From positions 1 through 64,000 of IMG/VR virus record IMGVR_UViG_3300023110_000034: DNA of 64,000 nt. One strand, written 5' to 3'. This DNA comes from a virus. The notes under the pieces were generated by a model. That model worked only from the letters and a program-made list of their open reading frames with translations, searched no databases and was not told where the DNA came from. This document shows positions 14,101 to 21,185 of this stretch, in pieces (the stretch's first letter is position 1; each line of letters begins with the position of its first letter). Made by a program: the position numbers and the translations under genes.

Positions 14101-14806
14101 TGGTGACCCATTAGTCGCTTGGTGTTGGAAAGCAGGGGGAACTGTTTCCGCTAACAACAATACTGATGGTAGTATAACGTCAACAGTTAGTGCAAATACT
14201 GATGCGGGGTTTAGTATTGCTACTTACACAGGTAATAATACGCAAAATGCTACTGTCGGACACGGACTTGGAATTGAACAAAAAATGGTAATTATTAAAA
14301 GAACAGATGCTGCTAATTCGTGGTGGGTACCTTTACCAATATTAGGTTCTAATAAATTTATGGAACTTAATACAACGGCTGCTGCTACAACCGATAGTCA
14401 ATATCAATATACTCAAACGTCTGATGTTTTTAAATTTACAAGTTCATCCCAATCAGCACAATACAACGCTTCAGGGGGAAGTTATGTAATGTATTCTTTT
14501 GCAGACATTGATGGGTATCAGAAGGTGGGGAGTTATACAGGGAATGGTTCAAGTGCTAAAACTGTATATACAACATTTGAACCAAGATGGATAATGATTA
14601 AAAGAACAGATTCAACAGGGGATTGGTATATATATGACCAACTTAGAGATGGTACAAACGATAGGCAATTATATGCAAATTTATCAGACCAAGAAAGTAC
14701 AACAAGTGATGTAATTACATACAATTCAGATGGTTTTACTATTGCTGCATCAGGCTCAGGAGTAAACGCATCAGGAGGAACTTACATATATTTAGCAATA
14801 GCATAA
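11168..14806 (+). CDS. Large LamG-domain adhesin / tail fiber
   Basis: A 1212-residue modular surface protein. In order: a short N-terminal anchor (1-35); an IPT/TIG-like Ig domain (about 38-125, with V-V-L-T-G-T-N-F-G-S-S-M-T-V-S-I-G-G); a cadherin/Ig-like domain (126-218); three LamG/concanavalin-A-like lectin domains (about 228-840), each ending in a K-I/V-D-Q-V-R-I-F/Y-x-x-A-L-S phrase; and a C-terminal beta-rich region with P-D-L-V-W-I-K-S-R and V-A-W-C-W-K-A-G-G motifs seen in many phage fibers. LamG domains bind glycans, so this is likely a receptor-binding fiber. It shares the LamG and C-terminal modules with 26651-29908. It lies apart from the main fiber block, separated by the chaperonin and lysis genes. 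Confidence 0.8.
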   Translation: MADTKIKAGQFFGVVGHGTDGYFLMTNADGSMSWSQASTGPSVTSVDYPGDDTAADPAGGQTVVLTGTNFGSSMTVSIGGTTAPSVAHDSSTQLTITTPAKAAGDYDIVVTNTVTGASGTFVNGISYNGIPTWTTPAGSLGIFESETTISTITLQATEPDGGTITFNITNGALPTGLSLTGANIDGTTTAESSTTLYSFTIEAIDDENQSTPRNFSITVNASELTPSENFTINTYTGNGSTQSIEGKIGTAAAFNGSSSYISLDLDSYFNTWGDLSYSLWFNTTNTNYQRFITAFNSSNYLGNAGLLGTGAVNNNTRVGGTDYYGNGTTTGLNDGNWHHFAWVLDNTSHTVKMYVDGSLEATTDYGSTQSGSFSLTNGALLGIAQDLSSNSFNGKIDQVRIFDKALSLNEVTTLYGEPSNLSTASTTDIFGDGSGVALYEFEEGAKDTGGISGYIGNGGTFNGLQTSSASYVDISSSTTSTTSTVSFWMNTTIKDSNTGTMLDAGGGSSANTGFSIVRTPTNGYLSVNFTHGTPGQNQAFTGTTDICDGTWHHISLVMESDNTFICYLDGVSHLSGTRTYWTSGDTHNLSNNRFGTNAGSLGASSYEGKIDQVRIFNKALSSSEVTTLYGETSASATKSTKDIFDDGSGVALYELEGNANDTVRAIDSGQSAVFNGTTSIFNFPNTAYGASTTVFTVSGWFKHTSTANNREDIYFGNGATVGGNTGYALFTDYSSGNIALSFRDTDQSQVFYTSSSSIKDGSWYHLCLTYNNGAYVVYLNGASILNGTSPDFINNQTPTHATYIGNRYGNTGSGASIIGAVDQVRIYSSALSSSDVTNLYNESSVPTTNLIAHYKLDGNANDETGSYNGTATSITYSDPAEYPTYDGTATNVSYAYDGTPTNVSFVGTSFQPDLVWIKSRSDSDHHVLLDSIRGGTNPLMPSGTSAEIADTDYIQSFDSNGFTVRVDTQRFDFSHNESGDPLVAWCWKAGGTVSANNNTDGSITSTVSANTDAGFSIATYTGNNTQNATVGHGLGIEQKMVIIKRTDAANSWWVPLPILGSNKFMELNTTAAATTDSQYQYTQTSDVFKFTSSSQSAQYNASGGSYVMYSFADIDGYQKVGSYTGNGSSAKTVYTTFEPRWIMIKRTDSTGDWYIYDQLRDGTNDRQLYANLSDQESTTSDVITYNSDGFTIAASGSGVNASGGTYIYLAIA

Positions 14807-14843
14807 ACAATGGAACAATTGAAGATATATATAATTAAATAAA

Positions 14844-15101
14844 ATGGAAATAAATCAAATATTAGAGGGGTGGGGTAATTTAGTTAAAGACAAATTAAAT
14901 CTTTTACACCCACCTATTAAAGCAGTTGCTGAAATGCGGTTGCAGCATTGTCATAAATGCCCTATAAGAAAAAACAATATATGTGATCCAAACAGTACGA
15001 TCACTCATATAACAACTAAAAAACCAGTTAAAGGCTGCGGGTGTAATATAGCAGCCAAAACATTAGCTATGCAAGCGCAATGCCCAGCCGGTAAATGGTA
15101 A
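14844..15101 (+). CDS. Small cysteine-rich protein, likely zinc or cluster binding
   Basis: The 85 residues carry a C-terminal half with C-H-K-C-P-I-R, N-N-I-C-D, G-C-G-C and A-Q-C-P-A-G-K-W: seven cysteines plus histidines, arranged as zinc knuckles or possibly a cluster site. The pattern 'HCHKCPIRxxNxC...GCGCxIxAKTxxxxxxCPxGKW' is one I recall from small proteins of Bacteroidota phages, usually unannotated. A structural metal site is likely. Role unknown. Confidence 0.65.
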   Translation: MEINQILEGWGNLVKDKLNLLHPPIKAVAEMRLQHCHKCPIRKNNICDPNSTITHITTKKPVKGCGCNIAAKTLAMQAQCPAGKW

Positions 15102-15163
15102 CCAAAATATGTAATATAACATATAACCAATTAATTATTTATTAACCTAAAAACCAAAAACCT

Positions 15164-15457
15164 ATGACTTATTTTTATTACAAGTCTAATACATGGACAA
15201 ACGATGAAAACAACCAGATTCCAAAAGAAACCTTAGACGTATGGAAAAGCTGCATTGAAAAAAAGAATTGGAGAATAACGCAGTTACATAACGGTTATTA
15301 CCAAGCAGAATTAAAAGATTTAAACGGCGAATGGAAAGGTATAACACGTAGAGAATCTATCAAAGGAGCTGAAAAAGCTATTGATGCATCTATTGAACAT
15401 TATACACAAAAGCTGAAATTAGCTGAAGGACCTGTGGTCGTAAAAACTTTTGAATAA
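15164..15457 (+). CDS. Unknown 97-residue protein upstream of groEL
   Basis: A small mixed protein (MTYFYYKSNTWTNDENNQIP...) with a beta-rich middle (W-R-I-T-Q-L-H-N-G-Y-Y-Q-A-E-L-K) and an acidic C-terminal helix. The compact 'TQLxNGYYQxE' sheet resembles small phage proteins of unknown function. It lies 20 bases before groEL and may be cotranscribed with it. Confidence 0.6.
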   Translation: MTYFYYKSNTWTNDENNQIPKETLDVWKSCIEKKNWRITQLHNGYYQAELKDLNGEWKGITRRESIKGAEKAIDASIEHYTQKLKLAEGPVVVKTFE

Positions 15458-15477
15458 AATATACTAAATTTAATTTA

Positions 15478-17043
15478 ATGGAATTTAATAATCCGAGTGA
15501 AATTGTTAAAGATTTAAACTTTGGCGATGACGCTCAAAACAAAATAATGGCTGGAGTTGAAAAGCTCGCTGAAGCTGTTTCATCAACTCTAGGAGCATCG
15601 GGTAAATGTGTTATATATGAAGACGCACTTGGTAAACCGATTGTAACAAAAGACGGAGTGACTGTTGCGAATAGTGTGGTGCTTATGGATCCAGTTGAGA
15701 ACATAGGCGCGACCCTCGTTAAAGAGGCAGCACAAAAAACAGTAAAGGAAGCGGGTGATGGTACTACAACTAGTACCGTCCTCGCACACTCCATTTTAAA
15801 AGAATATGTAGCTTCTAAAAAATCTGATTTAAGAAAAATTAAAGAAGATATAATTGAAGCAAGTTCTAAAGTAATTAAATATTTAGAAAGTAGCTCAATC
15901 CCGGTTAAGGACTCGATGCTAGAGCATGTAGCTAATATTTCTACAAACAATGATGTAATATTAGGTAAATTAATTGCTGATGCGTATAACAAAGTGGGTA
16001 AAGATGGCGTGGTCCTTATGGAAGAGTCTGATACTGATGAAACGTTTATAGATATTATAGATGGTGTTCAGTTTGACAGTGGTTTAAAATCACAGCATTT
16101 AATTACAGATAAAGAAAAAAATAAAGCAGAACTTGAAAAACCGTTAATATTATTAGTTGATTCTGAAATTTCAACTATTAGAAAGATACAAGCGGTATTG
16201 GAATATGCTATAAAAAATAAAAGATCAATACTTATTATTGGTAATCTTTCACCTCAAGTGCAATCTGCACTTATAATGAATAAGGTTAAAGGTAATATTA
16301 AAGTAAACTTTATTGATCCACCTGGTTTTTCTAACTTAAGAAGAGATATGCTAGATGACTTAGCCGCACTTACGGGTGCTACAGTCATTTCAGAGGAGTT
16401 AGGAGACGATTTAGATTTAATTAATGAATCAGTACTAGGTGAAGCACAAAAGTCCGTTACGGATGATAATAACACTGTTATAACTATTGAAGAGTTAACT
16501 AAAGAAGTTAAAGATAGAATAGATGTTATTGAAAAGCAATTAAAGGAAGAAAAAAATCCTTATTTGCTTAAAAAGCTTGAACAGCGTAAAGCAATGCTTT
16601 CTGGTTCAGTCGGAATGTTATATGTAGGCGCTGATTCTAAAATAGCACTTAAAGAAAAAAAAGATAGGGTTGAAGATGCTATTTATGCTGTAAAAGCAGC
16701 ATTAAAAGATGGTATTGTACCTGGTGCTGGTGTGGCTTTGCACAATGCGGCTGATAACATAGCTACAAACAACAGTGATGGTTATAACATACTGTTTAAC
16801 GCTATTAAAGCACCTTATAAGAAAATTCTTGATAATGCTGGAATTCCTTATGAAACTGTTGTAAAAAAAGGTAGAGGAATTAATGTAATTAGCGGGAAAA
16901 CTGTTAATCTTGTAAAAGAAGGTATAATTGATCCTGTGCTGGTTACAAAAACTGCTTTAAGAAATGCAGTATCTGTAGCAACAACAATTATGTCAGCGGA
17001 CTGTATAATTTCTAATGTAAGAGAAGGATCATGCGGGCTGTAA
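15478..17043 (+). CDS. groEL: Phage-encoded GroEL (Hsp60) chaperonin
   Basis: A 521-residue group I chaperonin, slightly shorter than the 548 of E. coli. Equatorial ATP-site residues are present: K-D59-G-V-T, G-D94-G-T-T-T-S, and the later V-E-D-A-I-Y-A-V-K-A-A-L...G-I-V-P-G-A-G-V-A-L, containing the hydrolytic Asp equivalent. The apical domain is recognisable but divergent. The C-terminal Gly-Gly-Met tail is missing; the protein ends in a serine/cysteine-containing stretch. It forms barrel-like rings that fold proteins with ATP and a GroES lid. The phage GroES starts 13 bases before its stop, so the pair is coupled. Phages with their own GroEL are uncommon and likely use it for large virion proteins. 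ATPase residues suggest an active enzyme. Confidence 0.95.
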   Translation: MEFNNPSEIVKDLNFGDDAQNKIMAGVEKLAEAVSSTLGASGKCVIYEDALGKPIVTKDGVTVANSVVLMDPVENIGATLVKEAAQKTVKEAGDGTTTSTVLAHSILKEYVASKKSDLRKIKEDIIEASSKVIKYLESSSIPVKDSMLEHVANISTNNDVILGKLIADAYNKVGKDGVVLMEESDTDETFIDIIDGVQFDSGLKSQHLITDKEKNKAELEKPLILLVDSEISTIRKIQAVLEYAIKNKRSILIIGNLSPQVQSALIMNKVKGNIKVNFIDPPGFSNLRRDMLDDLAALTGATVISEELGDDLDLINESVLGEAQKSVTDDNNTVITIEELTKEVKDRIDVIEKQLKEEKNPYLLKKLEQRKAMLSGSVGMLYVGADSKIALKEKKDRVEDAIYAVKAALKDGIVPGAGVALHNAADNIATNNSDGYNILFNAIKAPYKKILDNAGIPYETVVKKGRGINVISGKTVNLVKEGIIDPVLVTKTALRNAVSVATTIMSADCIISNVREGSCGL

Positions 17044-17291
17044 ATAAATTTATTATAATTAAATCAATTAAGGAAGAAGTTAAACCAAACGAATCAGGTT
17101 TAATCCTTACAGAAAAACATCAAGATGACATACGATATAGAAAAGCTGAAGTACGTTCTGTTGGTAATTATGTTGAAGGAATTGCTCCAGGGGATAACAT
17201 ATATTACGACAGACATGCTGGTTACGGTATAGACTTTGATGGTGAATACCTACAAGTCATAAAAGAACAAGATGTTGTTGTAGTATTATGA
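17031..17291 (+). CDS. groES: Phage-encoded GroES co-chaperonin
   Basis: The 86-residue protein matches GroES: an N-terminal strand (N-K-F-I-I-I-K-S-I-K), a mobile-loop region with S-G-L-I-L-T-E, then A-E-V-R-S-V-G, A-P-G-D-N-I-Y-Y-D and a final strand E-Y-L-Q-V-I-K-E-Q-D-V-V-V-V-L. GroES caps GroEL rings. The hydrophobic mobile loop (G-L-I-L) that contacts GroEL is retained. The start overlaps the groEL end by 13 bases and its stop overlaps the next start (ATGA), giving a coupled set. Confidence 0.9.
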   Translation: MRAVNKFIIIKSIKEEVKPNESGLILTEKHQDDIRYRKAEVRSVGNYVEGIAPGDNIYYDRHAGYGIDFDGEYLQVIKEQDVVVVL

Positions 17292-17728
17292 GGCTAGAGT
17301 CTGATGATATTAGAAGACTTGGTCTTTTTAAATATTATAGATTAGTTAGGAAGTGGGCTTGTAAAACATATAAGCTAACTGATGGTGATCTTGAATTATT
17401 AATACATTTTGATTGTCTTGGTCGTTTTACACGTGATGATTACATAAAAGGTACATATATACATTCTTGGGATAAACATCGCTGGGAACGATTACGTAAA
17501 AATGGTTGGATAGATATATATATTAAAAGAAATCATACTACTGTTAAATATAACGTATATAAGGTTTCAACAAAGTGTAAGCATCTAATATCAAGAATCT
17601 ACAGAATATTATTAGGCCAAGAAGACTTACCTACAACACATAGAAATGTGTTTAATAAAAACAGAAGCTATAGCGATAAAGTATTTAATGCCGCTATAGA
17701 AGATATGCACAAAGACAAAGAACGATAA
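17288..17728 (+). CDS. Putative winged-helix protein downstream of groES
   Basis: The 146-residue basic protein has a helix-rich first half (S-D-D-I-R-R-L-G-L-F-K-Y-Y-R-L-V-R-K-W) and a segment W-E-R-L-R-K-N-G-W-I-D-I-Y-I-K-R-N then V-K-Y-N-V-Y-K-V-S. That reads like the recognition helix and wing of a MarR-type winged helix ('RLxxxGWIxxxxxxxxxxxxYxLT'). The last 40 residues (D-L-P-T-T-H-R-N-V...) resemble tails I recall from Bacteroidota phage proteins of this kind. DNA binding is likely; the target is unknown. Confidence 0.6.
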   Translation: MRLESDDIRRLGLFKYYRLVRKWACKTYKLTDGDLELLIHFDCLGRFTRDDYIKGTYIHSWDKHRWERLRKNGWIDIYIKRNHTTVKYNVYKVSTKCKHLISRIYRILLGQEDLPTTHRNVFNKNRSYSDKVFNAAIEDMHKDKER

Positions 17729-18051
17729 TGGGTTATAAAATGAAAAGCGATATGATGTCGCTAATACACGAAAGCAAACCTTCACTAAAAGAGAATTTAG
17801 CACCTGGTGTGCACGGTGTAACATTAGATGATGGCACTATCGTTATTAATAAAAAACTTTCACCTGTACAACAAAAAGTAGCTGAATCACACGAACGTAT
17901 TCACAGAGAACAAATACTTCGTAAAGATTTAAGTTATGATGATGACTATGTATATTGGAAAGGAAGAAAGTATCCTAGAAAAGGAATGAAAGAAGGGTTT
18001 CCTAAATTAGAATGGGAAGCTGAAGCATATAGAAGACAAACAAAAAAATAA
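17728..18051 (+). CDS. Small HExxH protein, possible metalloprotease-like
   Basis: The 107 residues contain H55-E56-R-I-H59, the zinc-binding HExxH motif of gluzincin/metzincin peptidases, within a helix (Q-Q-K-V-A-E-S-H-E-R-I-H-R-E-Q). A glutamate-rich helix near the C-terminus (L-E-W-E-A-E-A-Y) could supply the third ligand, as in minigluzincins. The protein is much smaller than most peptidases. The start may be the ATG five codons in (MKSDMMSL). It sits between the chaperonin set and the lysis genes. Function is unknown; proteolysis is inferred from the motif. Confidence 0.6.
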   Translation: MGYKMKSDMMSLIHESKPSLKENLAPGVHGVTLDDGTIVINKKLSPVQQKVAESHERIHREQILRKDLSYDDDYVYWKGRKYPRKGMKEGFPKLEWEAEAYRRQTKK

Positions 18052-18056
18052 ACACA

Positions 18057-18191
18057 ATGGATTTACCTATCACTAAAAAAGTACACGCTCAAAAAAAAGC
18101 TGCAACACCCGTATGCCCAAGTTGTATGAAACCAATCGGAAGCTGTGGATGTGCAATGCGTGGCAATAAAAAAATACAGAGAAGCAATTAA
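18057..18191 (+). CDS. Tiny zinc-ribbon-like protein, 44 residues
   Basis: The frame starts MDLPITKKVHAQKKAATPVC and continues P-S-C-M-K-P-I-G-S-C-G-C-A-M-R. Its four cysteines, as C20-x2-C23 and C30-x-C32, could bind one zinc. It fits exactly between neighbours with an A/T-rich leader. Similar tiny zinc proteins are easily overlooked. Confidence 0.55.
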   Translation: MDLPITKKVHAQKKAATPVCPSCMKPIGSCGCAMRGNKKIQRSN

Positions 18192-18217
18192 GCTAATCAA
18201 CAATTTAATTTAATATA

Positions 18218-18682
18218 ATGAAAATAAGTGACCACATAAGTATGAAAGAAGCGCTGCGTTCTAATACAGCACAGCGTTTAGGTATTAACAATATGCCAGA
18301 CAATGAAACACTTGTTACAATGCAGGTAACTGCTCAGCATATTTTTGAACCTTTAAGAAATCACTTTAACGAACCTATTTATATATCATCATTTTATCGT
18401 TCACCAGAACTTAATAAAGCAATTGGTGGATCTACAAACTCGCAACACTGTAAAGGTGAAGCGATTGATATTGATGATGTGTATAGCAAAGCTTCAAACG
18501 CAGACTTTTTTAATTATATTAAAGACAAGTTAGAATTTGATCAGCTTATATGGGAATTTGGTGATGATGAAAATCCTGCTTGGGTTCACGTTAGTTATAA
18601 CTTAGGTAAAAACAGAATGCGTATACTTAAGGCTATAAAAGAAAACGGTAGAACAAAATACATAGACATTACAAATGAGTGA
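18218..18682 (+). CDS. Peptidase M15-family endolysin
   Basis: A 154-residue zinc peptidase of the M15 (D-Ala-D-Ala carboxypeptidase / VanY-like) family. Visible: I-S-S-F-Y-R-S-P-E-L-N-K-A-I-G-G then S-Q-H77-C-K-G-E-A-I-D84-I-D, and W-V-H124-V-S-Y; H77, D84 and H124 are the expected zinc ligands, and the glutamate in the L-I-W-E-F-G segment is a candidate catalytic base. It cleaves peptide cross-links of peptidoglycan to release progeny. It is followed by small membrane proteins that could be holins. No signal peptide is visible, so export would depend on a holin. Confidence 0.88.
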   Translation: MKISDHISMKEALRSNTAQRLGINNMPDNETLVTMQVTAQHIFEPLRNHFNEPIYISSFYRSPELNKAIGGSTNSQHCKGEAIDIDDVYSKASNADFFNYIKDKLEFDQLIWEFGDDENPAWVHVSYNLGKNRMRILKAIKENGRTKYIDITNE

Positions 18683-19007
18683 TCCAATTACTTCAAGAGT
18701 GCAGAAAGCACCTTTATTTAAAAAAGCAAAACCACCAGCTCCTTCTAAAAAGAAGAGTTTAGGTTATTATAACGAAGCCAACCCAACAGGTACAGGTGCG
18801 GCTGCAGGTGGCGGTATGTCTAAAAAAGGTGTTGCAAAATACCGAAAAGATAATCCAGGGAGTAAACTAAAAACAGCAGTAACAACTCCGCCTAGTAAAT
18901 TAAAACCAGGAAGTAAAGCTGCTAAAAGAAGAAAATCATTTTGTGCACGATCTAAAAGCTGGACTTCAGAAAGAGGTAGAGCTGCGCGTAGAAGATGGAA
19001 TTGTTAA
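18675..19007 (+). CDS. Basic conserved phage protein (RRKSFCARSKSW family)
   Basis: The 110 residues begin with proline/lysine-rich sequence. They then show G-G-G-M-S-K-K-G-V-A-K-Y-R-K-D-N-P-G-S-K-L-K-T-A-V-T, S-K-L-K-P-G-S-K-A-A-K-R-R-K-S-F-C-A-R-S and a basic tail. I recall this highly conserved block, especially 'RRKSFCAR', from small proteins of cyanophages and other marine phages. Their function is unknown; they may be virion-associated nucleic-acid-binding proteins. It overlaps the endolysin gene by eight bases. The related short genes at 56567-57009 carry a similar cysteine-containing basic style. Confidence 0.7.
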   Translation: MSDPITSRVQKAPLFKKAKPPAPSKKKSLGYYNEANPTGTGAAAGGGMSKKGVAKYRKDNPGSKLKTAVTTPPSKLKPGSKAAKRRKSFCARSKSWTSERGRAARRRWNC

Positions 19008-19022
19008 TTTAAATTTTATATT

Positions 19023-19304
19023 ATGAACACTATTACTATTATCTTAACTGTTATTGCGGTTTTATCAATTTTACTTAATTTTTATTTAATTTATCTGTAT
19101 ACAGGTAAAATTAAAGATAGTGACAGAGATTTAATTGCAGACTCTGCAGAAGAAGCAGCAGCTGAAATTAAAGAAAGAGCACAAAGAGTTGTGCAGGAAA
19201 TGCAAGACGTAGGAGCTGCGGTAAAAGAAGTTGGGAATCAATTAGGAGATATTCCTAAAGCAGTAGCCGGTAAACCAAGAACTGGTAGAAAGCCTAAATC
19301 ATAA
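19023..19304 (+). CDS. Single-pass membrane protein with coiled coil (holin or spanin candidate)
   Basis: The 93 residues start with a hydrophobic segment (about 3-27, I-T-I-I-L-T-V-I-A-V-L-S-I-L-L-N-F-Y-L-I-Y-L). A charged helical region with coiled-coil character follows (A-E-E-A-A-A-E-I-K-E-R-A-Q-R-V-V-Q-E-M), then a basic proline-containing tail. One N-terminal membrane anchor plus a periplasmic or cytoplasmic coil fits an i-spanin or a regulator of lysis. It overlaps the holin-like gene by one base. No lipobox partner was seen nearby. Confidence 0.6.
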   Translation: MNTITIILTVIAVLSILLNFYLIYLYTGKIKDSDRDLIADSAEEAAAEIKERAQRVVQEMQDVGAAVKEVGNQLGDIPKAVAGKPRTGRKPKS

Positions 19305-19720
19305 TGGCAGAAAAAAAGAAATTCAAAGACACAGGTGTCGGAAAGTTTCTTTTAGAAAAAATTCCAGATGTTGTTGGTGCTATAGCTGGTGATACGCCTG
19401 TTGGTTCAGTAATACAGGCCATCATTGGCGGTAGTGATATGTCAGATGAAGACAAAGCTATTGCTTTAAAAAAGCTTGAAATTGAAAGAGCTGAAATAGA
19501 TGGTGTAACCCGCAGATGGGTTGCTGATGCTCGTTCTGGAAATTGGTTAGCTTCTAATGTTCGCCCACTTATTCTTGTATTTCTAACTATTTCATATGTC
19601 ATTGGATGGTATATGAATTATTCATTAGATAATATAACATCATTATTGACAATCGTAATTGGAGGCTATTTTGGGTCTCGTGGTGCGGAAAAAATATTTG
19701 GTAATAAAATGCATAAATAA
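19304..19720 (+). CDS. Holin of the 3TM (GTA-type) style
   Basis: The 138 residues have a soluble N-terminal half. It is followed by R-R-W-V-A-D-A-R-S-G-N-W-L-A-S-N-V-R-P-L-I-L-V-F-L-T-I, a second hydrophobic stretch, and the ending G-G-Y-F-G-S-R-G-A-E-K. 'RWxADxxSxxWLxxNxRPxxL' followed by two membrane segments and 'GYFGSRGxEK' is the pattern of the 3TM holin family found in gene transfer agents and many phages. It would form membrane lesions that let the M15 endolysin reach the wall. Position in the lysis block supports this. Confidence 0.8.
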   Translation: MAEKKKFKDTGVGKFLLEKIPDVVGAIAGDTPVGSVIQAIIGGSDMSDEDKAIALKKLEIERAEIDGVTRRWVADARSGNWLASNVRPLILVFLTISYVIGWYMNYSLDNITSLLTIVIGGYFGSRGAEKIFGNKMHK

Positions 19721-20055
19721 TGGCAAGAATATCCACGTATATAAAAGACAGTAACTTATCTGCTCAGGATAAAGTAATCGGTACTGATTATGATAACGAT
19801 AATGCAACGGCAAACTTTCCTTTAAATGCTATAGGTGAGTTTGTTCGTACTTATTTAGGTGGACTAACCTATACATTTAACCAAGATACACCTAGTATAA
19901 CTTGGTCTATTAACCATGCTTTAGAAAGGCATCCATCGGTTACAATAGTAGATTCTTCAGGTAATCATATAATGGGTGAAACATTTTACAACGATTCAAA
20001 CAATATAACACTAACATTTTCTGCACCATTTGCAGGAGTAGCATATCTAAACTAA
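19720..20055 (+). CDS. Small fiber-associated beta protein
   Basis: A 111-residue protein starting MARISTYIKDSNLSAQDKVI. The ending I-T-W-S-I-N-H-A-L-E-R-H-P-S-V-T-I-V-D-S-S-G-N ... L-T-F-S-A-P-F-A-G-V-A-Y-L-N is a beta-sandwich unit I recall at the C-termini of marine phage fiber proteins. The first gene of the second fiber block, it probably forms a short fiber or fiber base. Its C-terminal motif is echoed in the end of 20062-21177. Confidence 0.65.
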   Translation: MARISTYIKDSNLSAQDKVIGTDYDNDNATANFPLNAIGEFVRTYLGGLTYTFNQDTPSITWSINHALERHPSVTIVDSSGNHIMGETFYNDSNNITLTFSAPFAGVAYLN

Positions 20056-20061
20056 CAAAAA

Positions 20062-21177
20062 ATGGCATTGAATTTTTTAAATAACATTGATTTAAATAAA
20101 AATCAAGTTCAAAACGGAGTAATCCACGTATTGGCTGCTGCTCCTTTAAATCCTGTTGAAGGACAAATTTATTATAACTCCACAGATAAAAGATTATACT
20201 TTTACGATGCAACCAACTGGATTGACGCATCTGGAGATATTAAAAGTGTTACTACAACAACTTCTAATCAAGTAACAATAACTGATCCAACAGGTCCAAA
20301 TCCATCATTAGCTATTGTAACTGCAGCAGTAACAGCAGGCGGAACCGCACTTGCAACTGGCGATCAAATTGCGACTTACGTTACAAATGGTATTGGTAAT
20401 ATTTCATTCACTGTCCAAGGTACTACAAATGAAATTGAAGTAACAAATGGAACTGTAGGTGATGGCGATACTGTAACAATTGGATTACCTAATGATATTA
20501 CTATTGGTAATGACCTTACTGTAACAAATGATTTAGATGTTGATGGTAGCGTTACACTTGGTACAACAACAGCTGATACAGTTAATATTGCTGGTAGTAC
20601 AGTAATTGGTGGTGATTTAACAGTACAAGGTACAACCACTACTGTAAATTCCAATACAGTTAACATTGGCGATAGTATTATTACTTTAAACTCAGATGAG
20701 ACTGGTTCGCCATCACAAGACGGTGGAATTGAAATTGAAAGGGGTACTGCAGCAAATAGAAGCCTAATATGGGATGAAAGTGCTGGGGAATGGACTATTC
20801 AGCAATCATCAGGTAATTACGAAAGAATTGCAACATATGCAGATTCTGTTGAAGATGTAACTGTACAAGAAGGTACGGGAGGCGGTGTGACGGTAACAGA
20901 AACACTATCTGGTACAGATAATAGAATTAAAACATATGATCTTGAATTAGACATAACAAACTTTACTCATAAAGCATCGATTGGTGATGGATCTAGTTTA
21001 AGTTATGATGTTACACACAACTTTGGTACTAGAGACGTTATTGTACAACTTTATGATACATCATCATACGATACTGTTTATGCGGATGTAGTTAGAACAG
21101 ACACAACAAAAGTAACTATCACATTTGCTACTGCACCTACTACAAACGATATTAGAGTGCTTATTACAAAACTATAA
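20062..21177 (+). CDS. Tail fiber protein with repeated beta strands
   Basis: The 371 residues begin M-A-L-N-F-L-N-N-I-D-L-N-K-N-Q-V, an N-terminal phrase common in marine phage fibers. A triple-helix-like repetitive region follows (I-T-I-G-N-D-L-T-V-T-N-D-L-D-V-D-G-S-V-T-L-G), with the frequent block G-D-L-T-V-Q-G-T-T-T-T-V-N-S-N-T-V-N-I-G-D and N-R-S-L-I-W-D-E-S. The C-terminal 80 residues form a separate beta unit (H-N-F-G-T-R-D-V-I-V-Q-L-Y-D). Such proteins make the shaft of tail fibers. The receptor specificity is unknown. Confidence 0.75.
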   Translation: MALNFLNNIDLNKNQVQNGVIHVLAAAPLNPVEGQIYYNSTDKRLYFYDATNWIDASGDIKSVTTTTSNQVTITDPTGPNPSLAIVTAAVTAGGTALATGDQIATYVTNGIGNISFTVQGTTNEIEVTNGTVGDGDTVTIGLPNDITIGNDLTVTNDLDVDGSVTLGTTTADTVNIAGSTVIGGDLTVQGTTTTVNSNTVNIGDSIITLNSDETGSPSQDGGIEIERGTAANRSLIWDESAGEWTIQQSSGNYERIATYADSVEDVTVQEGTGGGVTVTETLSGTDNRIKTYDLELDITNFTHKASIGDGSSLSYDVTHNFGTRDVIVQLYDTSSYDTVYADVVRTDTTKVTITFATAPTTNDIRVLITKL

Positions 21178-21185
21178 TATAAATT

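Noticed and set aside
15534-15992. 152-codon reverse-strand frame opposite groEL
   Set aside because: It is antisense to a clear chaperonin gene; its composition follows from the groEL codons and it has no leader or operon context.
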